Origin: Ixodes scapularis
Taxonomy: Eukaryota; Arthropoda; Arachnida; Ixodida; Ixodidae
Length of the DNA: 64,000 bases
NCBI RefSeq assembly: GCF_016920785.2
Contig: NW_024609884.1
Location: 36,747,035 to 36,811,034, forward strand
Reading direction: 5' to 3'
Shown here: piece after piece, positions 30,201 to 42,756 of the stretch
How positions within the stretch are numbered: position 1 is the stretch's first letter
Layout: the number at the start of each line of letters is the position of its first letter
Made by a program: the position numbers and the translations under genes
Notes under the pieces: generated by a model
Seen by the model: the letters and a program-made list of their open reading frames with translations, nothing else
Databases searched by the model: none
Told to the model about the DNA's origin: nothing

Positions 30201-32751
30201 TTTCTAATAAATTGGTTCGTATTAAAATAGTACACCCGGGTATATTTCTCTCTCTCTCTCTCTATATATATATGCACATATATTCCATGGACAAAGAAGA
30301 GAAAGAACTCAAATGCTTTTGAAGTCATCCTTCAAAGGTTGGAATGTTTTGTAGAATATTACATTCCAAGCCGCTCATGTGTTATAATTGCATCCTATCT
30401 ACTTGCGCTTTTATAACAGCATGGAAACTCATTTCAGTACGTAGGTAGCATCTTATATTCCTATTATTTCTAAACAAGACCAGCATCCACGTTTCATTTT
30501 GTTGTACAACTTTATAGTTTACTCCCTTGTGACGTTGTTTTGTAACGTGCAATTTGAATACCCCAAAATGTCTTTCATCCGTGATTCTTTCCCACATTTT
30601 GATTTGATCTGTTCCGAGTTCCTTATATACGCCGATGATTATCTTAGAAACGCGAATAAAATAAAAAAGACGAAGATGACTTTTGTCTGCTGATGAGCGA
30701 CTTTGGCAGCAACAGGTTCGCCAAGCATTACATCGGAGGTACTTTCTCTCAGCTTCTCTCTCTTCTTCCCTTTGGAAGGCTACTCGAATTGTGCGAGCCG
30801 CGAAAGGCAGAAATACCCACGTCGACGTCTGGATCACCACTCGCATTCTTTCAGCGTGTAACCTTATCGCGGACTTGCGTCCCGAGAATGGAATGCAATC
30901 TGTATAAATTACTTAAAATTGTGTCTGTTGAGGCGGGACGCCGGGCCGACAATAACTCCCTTTGTGCTGCCTCCACTTCCTTTCTCCGCAACCTCGCCAT
31001 AACCACTAGGACGAAAGCGGCGCGATTCATCATTTCGCTATTTATCTTCCGGCCCGGAGACTGATACAAGCTGGACCGCGTAACCCTGGCGTTAATAATA
31101 ACGCCATAATGCGGGCCACTTCCTTTCTCTCGTCGGGTCTCTCTTTTTGTGTCCGCGGAACGCTGTGGAATCGGCGCCTTCCATTGCTTTTCTATCAGCT
31201 CGACGGACTGAAAGCACGACGGCTTGACCCGGTGCCGGTAATTTGTTTAACCAACATACGGGTGCCCTTGTGACATTGGGGGCTGGAATGGGCGAGGATT
31301 GCAGAAACTTCTCGCTCTGGCCCGGACAGTCGGAATTAGGCTGGCTGTTGGCGCGCTGACATCGACACCGCTGCGGCCTTTGATTTTGTCGCACTTCGTC
31401 TCCTATGTCTGTCCGTACACGAAAGAGACTACGAAAACAAACGAAGAGTACAAATATATATATATTTCGACAGAGTATTCGGTTCCGTTTCCCTCTTCCC
31501 CCTTTCTTCGCGTACGCGTACAAGCGTTGCAATTAAAGTGACTACTGTTGCTATGCGTAAAGTTAAAATTACTCTGGTGTCCGGCGCTCATTATGTGTTT
31601 TCAAGCATTATGAGTTCGAAAAAACGCTGTCTGAGTTGTGACAGTAAGCAATGCAAGCGTGACGTTTTGCAGTGCTTCATGTCACAACTAAGACTGCATT
31701 TTTTGGTCTAAACAAATGATTCGGCATCGTCATTCGCCGAGCTGCCTTCGTAGGTTGCGGTGATTGGCTCTCTGAGTGTTGTGCGGGAAAGTAGACTCAC
31801 GTGCTTTTTTTTTCAGAGTGATATAGGTCTCGTTGCTCGTACGACGGCTCGCGTTGGGGCAACGCCACCGGTAACTTTTATTGCCACTCGGTCGTTGAAG
31901 CCCGAATTGTCCACGACTGCACGATGATAGATTTTACAGAATTTTTTTAACGCATTTTTTGGTTGTACAAGAGACGGTAGCTGTTCTGTTCTTCGAGATT
32001 TGAAACAACCGAAGAGGGAAACTATATATATGCGGCACCACTAAAATGACAGGCTTTACTGATCTAAAACTATTCAAAAATCCGAAAATAAAATTTGAGA
32101 ACACGGAATGATTGTCAATATTTACTCTCGAGAATAAAAAAAAAAAAGAAAAGAAAAAGACATAAGCCCAGTTAATTAGGCCCTTTGAAGTCTTGACGCC
32201 TTTTTCGCTAACCTTTAACCCAATGTCCGATATTCCAAAACAACTAGAGAATTGATGAAATGCTCGGCTGCCACCAATGTATTTAAAACAAACGCCCTTC
32301 GAAAAAAAAAAAAAAAAACGGTGATTAGAAATGTTAAGCAACAAAACAAACTGTAGGACGGCACTCCTCATTTCGTTCTATTCAGCCAACCGATATCTGG
32401 CACGATGGCTTGACTTGCTCGGCTGAAATAAATATTTTTACAGCGTTTTGCTGAGTACACCCTAGAGGCTGCAATGGTCCCCGAATCTTGGGGATGTTTG
32501 GTATAATATCATCCCACTTCGTGCATTCATTAAAATAACAATAAAAAAATTATTTGGACGAAATATTAATCAACATCAAATCGAAAACACATTTTTTCTT
32601 TTTCTAAATGCTCATTATTTAAAAAAAAAAAACTAAAAAGGGTCTTGAAAAAAAAAAAAAAAAACTACAAAAACACAAGTTAGCGTTGAATTTAATTGTA
32701 CTTTTGTCCTCTAAATTTGAATATTACAAGCGTTTGATCCGAACGTATCAA
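30201..32751. other. Intergenic DNA
   Basis: Contains a (TC)n-(TA)n microsatellite at 30248-30271 and several A-runs (32135-32160, 32301-32320, 32620-32665). Open frames are short and unrecognised. Confidence 0.35.
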
Positions 32752-32920
32752 TATAGACCGACACGCTGTTTACAAACAAGCCCACGTTTGCCCACACAAG
32801 GTGTGGGCACTGCGCGTGCGCACAAACCGAATTCGGGAGGAGTGAAGCGTCTGCGCATGCGCAGTGCCGTTGACGGCGCCACCGCAGCTGTGTGACGTCA
32901 GGGCCGCGTGTTGGTCTATA
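32752..32920. mobile_element. 169-bp MITE carrying two NRF1-like sites
   Basis: Termini TATAGACCGACACGC (32752-32766) and GCGTGTTGGTCTATA (32906-32920) are inverted repeats with one mismatch. Inside are TGCGCGTGCGCA (32811-32822) and the perfect palindrome TGCGCATGCGCA (32852-32863), both close to the NRF1 consensus. Confidence 0.65.
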
Positions 32921-33904
32921 CGCGAGAAAGACCGAAAAATCAAACACTGGGCGTGAAGTCGAACCCAGAGGTTTCAACTGTCTTGCCCTTGCTGCCAATC
33001 GGGGAAAACGTGCAGCGTTTTCGATTGCTCGGGTAAGGCATGCGGAAGGTGCGGAAATTTTGAGACCTCTGCATAATACGTCACAATTTTTTCCTCCCAC
33101 CGAACGTGCCAGAAAGGAGGGGCTTCAGCTCTATTTAGACGAAAGTTCTGTTATGGCCACATGGCGCATCAATCTGCAATGTAATTTTAATATTCGTGAT
33201 CCTGGAGGACAAATGAAGACGATTGAAGTGTTTTTTCTCCAATACAAAACCGCTGAAATTTCATTTCAATAACATCTGATTTTATTGTTTTATATATATC
33301 AGACTACTGTTAAAACAAAAAACTAATGTCAGATTTTTTTTTTTGTACAGACACGTAATGACGAGTTGATGTTACCCTCGCGCTTCAAGCCTGTCCTATG
33401 AAACATTGCCGAAAGATGAATAGTCAGAGCTATGAGATGTATGATACCGCGATGGCTAGTAACGAATCTAAAGGCATAAAGTTGCCACGTTCACTTTTAC
33501 AAAATCTATCTTGAGAGTACAGAGGAAAAATGGCGATATCCGTCGAGCAACACTGAGCTGCAAACTCCAAGAGCAAGAGCTGTTAGCTTCAACGTTTTGC
33601 AGCTCCCCTAATATGCCCCGGATATAGAGCTTCTTTCTGCCATCGAAATATATTTCCCTCAAACGCATTTCAATAGCAGGGCCAGACGGTTCAGATAGAG
33701 TTTGTATAGTGATGTTTTTATTTTACTTCGAGGGATGCTTTAAGAAAGAGCTGCTGCAAGCGAGCTAGATGAACTGAAGCATATGTGCACATAGAATAAG
33801 TCTAGGTGGCGGCGTAGCAGCATAAGACCACGGAACAGTTTGTTTCATTACTTAACTATCTCCACGAACACACTAATTATTTTGATAACTCCCCTCGCGT
33901 AAAT
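32921..33904. other. Intergenic DNA
   Basis: A frame at 32892-33272 has no known motif. Otherwise nothing recognised. Confidence 0.3.
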
Positions 33905-33943
33905 CCACTCTGAGAAAAAAAAAAAAAGGTATATTCTTATACC

Positions 33944-36366
33944 TTTTTTTTCGGACAAGGATTCAGCGCCCGAATGGAGTACAAATTCATCATGGATGCC
34001 GCTGCCAGTCTTCTTCAAGCATCGTTGAATAAACTGCTCAAGGAAGTCAACACCTCGTGTCTACAGGTAAAGACCACCAAGTTTGAACCTCCCGTGATGC
34101 TTTCTACAAAAAAGCTCTCCGCTGCCACAATGGATCTGCTGTCGAGGGGACCAAAGTTTGCTCCAGATCTCCCTTCGTTGAAGGTAGACCAGCTAGCCTC
34201 TGTGCATCAAGTAGCGTCGTCTATACCTGAACATCAACGGCAAGACTTTCTGGGCTCGGCAGTGCGTGCAGTGTGTTACCATCCACCCCCTCGGCCAAGC
34301 AGGCTTCCACTACGTGCGGCTGTGCAAGAGCTTCGCCAAGAACACCTAAAATTACTTGAATCGGACAAAACGGGTGTTTTTGTAATTTTGGAGGAAAGTG
34401 CTTTTAATGATAAGGTTCTTGATGCCTTGTCAAAGAATTTTGAGCCCTTAAAAACTAGGCCTTCGGGTAGACTGCGTTCGAGGGCAAAGGAACTTTGTTC
34501 CTCCTTGAACTTGACCTCTCTTAAGAACGTCATTGGTAGTCCTGCCAAACAGTATTTGTCTGTTTTCTTTACTGCAAAGACTCACAAGTATGGAGTTCCC
34601 TTCAGGAGCATAATTTCAGAAATTGGGTGTTGGCAAAAGCCTCTGGGTCGTTATCTACAAAAACATTTGTCTAATATCATCCTCCCTCAGCCTTTCAGAA
34701 TCCAAAACTCCCTTGAATTAATCCCCCGCTTCGATTCGCTTCATTTTTGTTCCATCCCGCACTCAGTTATGTCTTTCGACATTGAAGATATGTATTACAG
34801 CCTAGAACCAAAACTCATCTTAGATTCTGTGACTAATGCAATCCATGAACACGGAATTTGCGACTTTCAAAATTCCTCCGGTGTTTCGGTTGAGGGCTTC
34901 ATCGACCTGATAGATATTTATTTACAGTCCACTTTGGTAGAATACGAAGGAAATATTTACAGACAAAAGAAGGGAGTTTGTATAGGCTCTTGCCTTGCAC
35001 CTGTCCTTAGTGAAATATATCTTCTCTTTGTTGACAGGGCTATCAACGATCAGTTGAAAAAGTCCTTCCAGGGTTGCCTAGTTTTTAGGTATGTTGACGA
35101 TTACTTGGTCATTTATCCAGACGCTGCGTCCGCTGACAGCATATTTGAAGTTTTCAAAGACTGTGCGGCAGGGCTTACTTTTACCCGGGAAAATCCTTCA
35201 GTGGAAGGATTACAATTTCTGGATTTGCGATTGCATCCTCATTCCTCAGGTTTTTGTTGGGCCTTCCAGCAGAGGTCGGAGAAGCCAGTCCTCTCTTTCA
35301 CCAGTGCTCACTCCAAGTCCGTTAAGCATGGAATAGTAAGGTCACTTTTCAAGTCCTCATTCTCCAAGTCGTGCAAGCATTTCTCGGAAAGTAGCCTTAA
35401 GTTGCAGCAGCAGAGGTTAGAAAAAGCAGGCTTTCCTGCTGACCTACTTCGCTCCACCCTTGAGAGGTTCATTATCAAACCACAACTTCCGCCAGTTTCA
35501 AAAAAGAAAGGTCGTTTCGCTGTGATTCCCTACATGCACAATTCCGCGCACCGTTTAAGGTCTATCGCGTCCAAGTTTGACACGAGGGTGGTTTTTTCTT
35601 GTCGTATGCGCCTCAAACAGATGTGCACAAAGGTTAATGCGAGCGACAGTCCCCGAGGGTGCAATGTAAAACATGCAAAAAAGTTCGTAGAATGCGAAGA
35701 AAAGAAGGTTTATTCAATTCCACTAAGCTGTGGCAGTCAGTACATTGGACAGACTGGGAGATGCGTCAACCACCGACTCAGAGAACATAACTTGGAAGCA
35801 TCAAAGGCTTCAACTGAGTCGTATCACCCCATTGTCGTTCACAGCCGCACATGCGATGACTGTACACCTCATTTTTCTAATACTAATATACTGGGCGGGC
35901 ACAATAACAGATTTGGGAGAGAAATCATGGAGTCATTTGCCATGGGGACTGTTGACAACAACATTTCTGCACCTTCATTATCATTGACAAAGACAGAGGT
36001 CGAATTCTTAACACCAGAGATGACTAGAATATTGACACCTCGTCGTGACGCTACAGCTTTTTAAACTTTTATATTTATAGTACAATTCCCTTTTTGGACT
36101 GCAAACAAGAATAATTCCGCATTATCACTGACAATGACCAAGGTTAATTCTAAGTAATCGAAAAATAACTAGATTACTGATGCGCTTTTTAAACTTTTCT
36201 TTTAGTGTATTCCCTTTCCTTTATAACTAGTATTTCCTTTCCCTCTTTGAGAACGTTGAGACCCTTGGGGGGCGGTTTTACCGTTGTGCCATTCTATGTT
36301 GTTGCTAAATGAAAGATGTCCTGTTCCCGTCCTCGTCCTCTCTGTTTTATACTTTCAAGTTTTGTA
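33944..36366 (+). mobile_element. Penelope-like element, copy 3, inserted with 9-bp target duplication
   Basis: The whole insertion is defined by TCTTATACC at 33935-33943 and 36367-36375. It is 2.4 kb, begins about 30 bp before the start codon of the long open frame and ends about 300 bp after its stop. It lacks the long terminal repeats seen in complete Penelope copies, so it is probably slightly 5'-truncated or a single-unit copy. Confidence 0.8.
33974..36064 (+). CDS. Penelope-like reverse transcriptase with GIY-YIG endonuclease (intact frame)
   Basis: The 696-residue product would copy RNA into DNA and cut the target with its own endonuclease. Visible in order: an N-terminal region with LLSRGPKFAPDLPS (residues 55-68); RT block TAKTHKYGVPFRSII (200-214); catalytic SFDIEDMYYSLE (267-278, Asp269); KGVCIGSCLAPVLSEIYL (333-350); FRYVDDYLVIY with the catalytic Asp pair (371-381); GLQFLDLRL (412-420); CWAFQQRSEKPVLSF (428-442); a basic linker with Cys residues (551-574); then GIY-YIG: VYSIPL (579-584), QYIGQTGR (589-596), NHRLREH (599-605) and a GREIMES segment (648-654) that may hold the catalytic Glu. 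Penelope of Drosophila virilis is about 840 residues, so 100 or more N-terminal residues may be lacking. The ATG at 33974 is the first in an open frame starting after a TGA at 33911. No frameshift or internal stop is present. All catalytic residues I know of are retained. Confidence 0.9.
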   Translation: MEYKFIMDAAASLLQASLNKLLKEVNTSCLQVKTTKFEPPVMLSTKKLSAATMDLLSRGPKFAPDLPSLKVDQLASVHQVASSIPEHQRQDFLGSAVRAVCYHPPPRPSRLPLRAAVQELRQEHLKLLESDKTGVFVILEESAFNDKVLDALSKNFEPLKTRPSGRLRSRAKELCSSLNLTSLKNVIGSPAKQYLSVFFTAKTHKYGVPFRSIISEIGCWQKPLGRYLQKHLSNIILPQPFRIQNSLELIPRFDSLHFCSIPHSVMSFDIEDMYYSLEPKLILDSVTNAIHEHGICDFQNSSGVSVEGFIDLIDIYLQSTLVEYEGNIYRQKKGVCIGSCLAPVLSEIYLLFVDRAINDQLKKSFQGCLVFRYVDDYLVIYPDAASADSIFEVFKDCAAGLTFTRENPSVEGLQFLDLRLHPHSSGFCWAFQQRSEKPVLSFTSAHSKSVKHGIVRSLFKSSFSKSCKHFSESSLKLQQQRLEKAGFPADLLRSTLERFIIKPQLPPVSKKKGRFAVIPYMHNSAHRLRSIASKFDTRVVFSCRMRLKQMCTKVNASDSPRGCNVKHAKKFVECEEKKVYSIPLSCGSQYIGQTGRCVNHRLREHNLEASKASTESYHPIVVHSRTCDDCTPHFSNTNILGGHNNRFGREIMESFAMGTVDNNISAPSLSLTKTEVEFLTPEMTRILTPRRDATAF

Positions 36367-36697
36367 TCTTATACCCTTTGTCCCATATGAAACACCCCAA
36401 AACTTCAGTTCGACGTACAGCGCACCGATGTCGAACCGACGGTCGCAACTTTCACGAAAGGCTTGATAGCCGTGTGATACAACTTATTAAAATAGCTAAT
36501 AACCTCAGTGTTTTCTTTCTGTGGTCTTCGATACGTACTTTAGCTGTTTAATAAGTTATATTGCACCGTTATCAAGCCCCTCGTAAGATTAGGGGCCGTC
36601 TATTAGACTATAGTGCGGTGTAAGTCATACTTAAGTTTTGGGGTGCATTGTGTGGGACAAGAGGGCGTAAGACGACACCCTTTTTTTAGAGTGTGGA

Positions 36698-39600
36698 TTT
36701 TACACCAGATGTTCGCATTCGACAGTCCTTCGTGTCTCGCTGTTTTATTTCCTGTCGTTGTTCAATTCTTGCCGAAATAGAGCGCTGTGCTCTTTCTCCT
36801 TCTTTCATCAATGTATCCAGATTAAACTCAGCTTAGATTCGATGTCCCATTAAACTTTCTTCTCTGCTGTTCGGCAGACATAAATAAAAAAAAAAAATCG
36901 TGGACAAGCGCAATGCAGAAATCTTTTTTTTTTCTTTTTTGTTCATAAAAGTACCGCCTTTTGGCCGCAGAGCAGCACCTCAGCACAGATGATCCCAAAA
37001 GCTCGATTTACAGAACCCCCGGACAGGAGCGAAAGCGAGCAAGCAGCTTGCTCCGATTGGATGGTGATCCCCGGCGCGTCCAATCGGAGCAAGTTGATTT
37101 ATCTGGCGGAGCCAGCTAGCCGGGAACGGGGACGTAATGCGGCGCACTATAAACCGGCCGTAATGTCCGCTCACCTCCAGGCTCGTGCATGAAACCGGTC
37201 GTCGACAAGGCGTTGATGGGACGAGAGGTTGGCGCATTATCTTCCTCCGGAGGGCCGCTTAGCCGGGATCGTCCCTGTCATTGGGATCCAGCATGGCGAT
37301 GACTGCCAGCCGACACAGACGGCTTCTTCTTTGAAATGAGGGGCACTCTTAATAGCGTATACACTAATAAGATGGAATCGTGGCTCGGGGCCAGTGCCCG
37401 GGGACCGTGGTGTTCGGAGGTAGCGCTAAGTGCGGTCTTTGAGCCGGGATGGCTTCAATCACGCTGATCGGACACACCTGGCGAGTCGGCCATTGGCTCT
37501 GCCATTGGTTAATGCGTATATCTGGGTTGATGTTGGAAAGGGGGCCCCTCGACGGGTGTTTGGGGAATAGATCATACGAAAAAACGGGTTGCCATCGCTG
37601 TGGTCGACTCGCGAAAACAAGCGCTGCCGGAAACAGGCCTGTGCTTTATAATGACAGTCATCTTCCGGGGCTCTGATAGATCGGGACATAAAGCACGAAG
37701 CCTTCGTTCATTTTCTGCGTCTTTTTACCACCGGCTGGAGAGCTCCGTGGCGCTGCTGGGAAAGCTCTCGCGGCCTTTTCTTGCTGTGCGGATGGGAGCG
37801 TTAAAATCCCGAGTCTTGGCTTTCAAGCGAGGCCATGAATCACGGCTGAATGGCGCCTCCTAAGGACCCCACGTGAATCTTGACAAGGCACCTGTTCTAT
37901 TGGCAGTTAATGCCTATTTAAATCTGGGCTCAATGCCAATGTGGACTGGTTGGAAAACTACACTGCCTATAAACATTTGTTGGACTAAAAGTGCATGTTG
38001 CGCGTGGAAAAAGAAAAGTCCTTGAATGTAAGGGAGTGAGACATAGGGACACGTTAAAGAGCGGCTAATATATCTGTCATTCCCGGAAAGGACAAAGTAG
38101 TGTGACATTTTTAGGCATGAAAAAGAAAAGGCTACGGACATGGGTAGTAGTAGTAACGTATAGTCAACGTTCACAGTCCCTTAATAAGAGTGGAACAACC
38201 ATGACATTGCCATAAAAGAGGAAGCAAAAATAGGTCACATAGATGCTTTAGTTTGCTACTGAGCTTCCCACCCACCGGATATATTCGGCGGAATAAGTTT
38301 TATGTATACGTTGACACAGAGTATCCTCGGTACCCCGCGGGGACGATGTGGCTCGGGGGAATACCCTGGTCTCACTCTCCCTTCACTGGCACGATTTTTT
38401 TTTTATCGATGATGGTAGAAGCGTGACGCATAGAGCCAAACATGTTACTGTTTTGTTTTTTTCAGTTAGCATGAGCAATATAGTTCTACGCCATCTGATT
38501 AACGTAACTGGTGAGTTCAATAATATATTTTAATTAAAAGACAAAAAAATAGTGAAACTTGTGTTTGACGGAAACTTCATTAAGACCGGCACCAGCCACT
38601 TGCTCTAATGGCAGCCTGCACTAGTTTATTTTGGAGGAACGCCTAGAGGCCTACATAAGGAGAGAATTGCTACCATGTTTCTCTCGATACTTTTCGTTTC
38701 AAAGAGCCAGCTATCACGGCGAGTTCATAAGACAGCTCCTTTAGGAATTCCCATTAAGCATCCCTATCTCACCGCGCAGACGGCGGTTTTCCGGATAGAA
38801 GTACACTATCAGCAGGAACACCTCTCGTTTCCTTCGTCGGCTGTGTGCTCTGACTGACTGCATCGCCGCTCGAGAAAGCGAGAGGGAAAAAAAAAAAAGA
38901 ATGTGCCGTAATCTTTACGCGCGTCGCTCCTCGTCGCAGCTGCAAGCTGGCTATCTTCGGCCGAGTGGCAAGCCCACGCGGCCGCTCTTTAGCTGAGCAA
39001 CGGAGAATGCATCTCCCGCTCGAGGATGCGCGGCAACAAACGTGTCCTCTGAGCATTTTCTACACTCGGTTCCCCTGATGACGCGTCTCGTTACGGCCGT
39101 CTTTGACGGTCCGCTCCCCTCGGCCGTGCTTTTCGCAGCGCACAATTGGCAGCATCCTCCCAAGACACAGCTCGGTGACGTGCGGTGCGACTGGCTCAAC
39201 GAACCCTTATTGGTCTAATGGTCGCTCGCCTTGGAACACGATTCATTCCAGCGTTTTGTTATCCCATTTATCGCGACCCTCCATACTTTCGCTCTCTCTC
39301 TCGCTGGCTCGCTGCGCGCTAGGGTTCGCACATCCGCTGTGTGCACGGCGTTGACGTCCAAGACAGCGTGTGTGACTGGCCGCTTTGTGCCCCGCTCGTC
39401 CGAACTGGCTCGGCCGTACCAAAGAAAGAGCCAAAGAAAGGAAAACAACGAGACGTCGGTAGGGGCGTTGAGAAAGTGGCTTCTTGCTTTCTCTTCAAAA
39501 AGGGGACGTAATGTCCGGGCAAATAGACTAATCGCCTAAAACGCGCGTCATCGTATACACAAAGCCGTGTTGTTTAACTCGCTTCCTCGAGGTAGCAAAA

Positions 39601-42600
39601 GCACACGCTGAGAAGGAGCTCCACTGATTCGTGCATCGAATCAAATATTGCCATTATCGTATACATCATTTCCCTGTAATGTGGCGGTAATGTGCTAAAA
39701 GCTACGCCGCTTCATAAAGAAAGCTTTTAGAATTGTTACGGTTCGTGAAGGTTTAGAGCTGAAGCGATTTTAATTTGATCAAAACGCAATCCATTGGAAT
39801 TAGACAGTTAAAAATAATTGGAGGCTTAGTTGTAGGTAAATCTAGCTAGCTTCAGGACCTGCTTTCGAGAAGCAGAGCTCGGTTGGTCAGATATCTAACA
39901 CTTAGTAAGCTGAATTAAATCGAACAATGTAGCGATGTGAATGGGCTAGATAATTTGGTAGTAACATCGCTGCGTATGAAAATATACCGCACATTATTAC
40001 GATTCGCGAGACAATTCGATGCACCTGGCCGTCTGGCAAACAGAACTACAATAGTGGGCGACGTGACGTACTAATAATGAACATGAACAACGACAGGACG
40101 GTTAATGGGAAAGTGACCAACCGAGAAGATAAAAGCACGATCAGTAAAAAAAAAAGCGTCGCACCAAAAAAAAATGATTGGGAACCAAAAAGGTAAGTGA
40201 AAACAAAGCAAGGAAAGACTGAGAGAGGAGGAAATCTAAAAGGGGGAGAAATGGGAGACGCAGGAGGTGTGAGCCAGGCGGGATTAGCGAACAAAAGAAG
40301 CAAACCAGAGCGCGGCCGGATGAAAAATTACGCGCGAATCTCCAAGTTTCAGATAAACGTTGATGGCCCCAGGAATGGAGAGCGCTCTGCTCAAGTTATG
40401 ATCGAAATGTCGGAGGAGCGGCGGAGCAGTCGCCGGGGGAACCTGTGTGGCCGCCGTTTAACGTCTCCCGGGCCGTGCCGGCCGCCTCGGCCCGATGTGT
40501 GCGCGTGTACTTATCTCGGGCATGCATATTACGCGTCTGCCGCGCAGCTTTAACGCTCGAAATTGGCTGCTGTTACGACAGCGGAAAGAGGTGCAGCTGC
40601 CGGAGAAGACTGCCGAGGAACGAGCGGCCTGGCAATATTGTACGGAGCCGAATTCGAGAGATCGGCCCCAAAACGCGCTCCTTGACTCCCCCCCTCCCTC
40701 GCCTCTTTTGAAGACCGCTTTTCTGATTGTTGCTCCCGCTATACTGATAGCGTTGATCCTTGCTCGCTTCTTATCTCGGGCACGTTTCTTCAGCCTGCCA
40801 AAAGCTATTCCCCGTATCTCCCTCTGGTTATTTTTCTTGGTTTCTTCCTGAAACCGTTTTTACTTAAAGTAACAACTCCGACCCACGCTGAGGGGCGAAG
40901 TGCGCGGTAAATTAGGATAAAGAGCGTTACATTCCTCACGGCAGGAACACAAACGCTTCATTGATTGAATACCCGCGTACTGTAAAAACCTAGAAAATTA
41001 TTTATCGTTTTCATTAAATAGAAAACATATCCCGTTTAAGTTATATTTCCTAGTTAACTCTTCAGACTAGATCTGGCGATTTCAAGCTGAGGGATAATGT
41101 TTGGTGTGCGCGATGTCTGTGCTTCTTCTTTAATTTTTGTGAGCGGAGCACTTTATCAAATAGAATATCGTCGTCGCAGCAGGGAGTAACCTGAAACGGT
41201 TTGCGTCGTGCGTACGCCTTTAGACGGCCTTAGGAGGGCCTCGAGATGCAAAATTTACGTTTTTTTGTTTCATTGGGGGGTTGGGGTGGGGGGGCAGGAA
41301 TGCCACCATAGTTCACGAAGACCTGCAGGCGCGGGCAACAAACGGTAACAAAGAGGAGCAATATAGAGAGACAAAAAAACTGAAAATCTGCAAATATGCG
41401 CGCATCTTTGCAATGGTAGGCGATGTCGCAAGTTTGCTTACAGGGGAATATTAAAGAACGAAGTGGTAACACAGTGGTATACTATAGTCAGTGACACTTT
41501 GTGTTACGCGCTCACTTACATGTTTTTTTTATGTTTCATGTTTTTGGCGCCAGGCGCTGTAAAGTTTTCAGTCGATCACAAATAAACACAAGCACCTACT
41601 ACCATTTATTGACAAAGCTATGGAAGCTTGAAGTTGTCAAATTATGTGCATCAGTATATCAGGGACGGAATTAAAAAAAAAAAAGAAAAAAAAACCTGTA
41701 GCAGGGAAAACGTAAAGTTGTGAAAGAAAGTCGTAAACAGTTTTTCTGTAGTTTCCGATACCGTTGATCCTGGCTGCATCTCATTTTTCACGTCGTCCTT
41801 TTCTTCAATGCCCCGCCGCTTCATATTGCGATCACCTCCCTCTCAGACGAAGCATCGACCATAATCATTAGTGTGCCAGACTGACGGCCTCATCGCTTTA
41901 GTGAACGTTTTTCATTGGCTCCTTTTTGAAAACTCGCGGCCTCATCAAGGCAGGACCTTCCGCGAGAGTTGACAGTTCTCGGAAATTACGACTGCTCGCC
42001 ATTGCAAGCCCCGCCGTTAATACAGCGCGGCATAAAACCGCCTTAACGCAGTCAAACTCTGGAGCACTGCGCTCTTTCACGAGCTGGATATTCACCCGGA
42101 CATAATCAGGCCAGCGTACTCAAGACGGGCCATAATATTTCTTGGCGTGATTTCCGTCCGATGCGCACTGAGAAGGACTCGACGACAGCGGCGGCGAAAG
42201 CCCAACGCGGGCAAAATAAAGGCAAGTCTGGGCACACGAGCAGCGCAGAAAGCCCGGCATGGATTAGCGCGGGAAGATTCCGAAATCTCGCCATCAATAA
42301 TATTTCACAATCCCGCGCCGAATGTATAATCTCTTCCAAATGAGGCCCATGCTATATGTTATTACCTGGACGACGCTCAAAACCCCCCATCATATCGTGC
42401 AGGCATCGCTGCAGTAATCTCTCTTAATTCCCGAAATTCTGACGACTCGCTTTTTTTCTTTCCCTATCTCTCTTTCTCTCTTCTTTCTGCCGCTTTTGGT
42501 TCGAGATCCATCGTCACTTGTCGCTTCCATTGAAAGTTTCTAGATTAATACTCTAGATTTCTGCGTTTCTCTTCCTCTCGGCTAAGCCTTCCACTTTGTC

Positions 42601-42756
42601 ATGAAGGAGTTCACTTTAATGGTATGTTTTCATCGTTCAGGTCCTACCATAAACTACAAGAAAGGGGAGAAGAAGAAAAAAAAAAGGGCGAGGCTTGTGC
42701 TTTGATTTTGTATAATTATTGTAGTTATTTTCTTTTGAGTAATTTGCGGCCTGTAT
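36698..42756. other. Long stretch without recognisable genes, low repeat content
   Basis: About 6 kb of mixed composition with many short frames of no known family. GC-rich, low-redundancy patches (36980-37900, 38930-39540, 40320-40700, 42100-42330) alternate with AT-rich DNA. A hairpin near 37046-37095 (TTGCTCCGATTGGA with TCCAATCGGAGCAA) is the only clear structure. Simple-sequence runs are fewer than in the flanks. Some patches could be conserved regulatory DNA; nothing here proves it. Confidence 0.35.

Larger units (their letters stand above)
33905..36697. mobile_element. CACTCT fold-back MITE split by a Penelope-like element
   Basis: Left end CACTCTGAGAAAAAAA (about 33908) and right end TTTTTTTAGAGTG (to about 36695) are inverted. 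The MITE sequence is 33905-33943 plus 36376-36697. When the 33944-36366 insert and one TCTTATACC are removed, the left arm (GGTATAT, TCTTATACC, CTTTGTCCC, CACCCCAAAACTT) aligns block by block with the inverse of the right arm (GGGTGTCG, TCTTACGCC, CTCTTGTCCC, CACCCCAAAACTT). Further inner blocks (GCTTGATA, AACTTATTAAA, AGCTAA) also pair. Confidence 0.8.
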
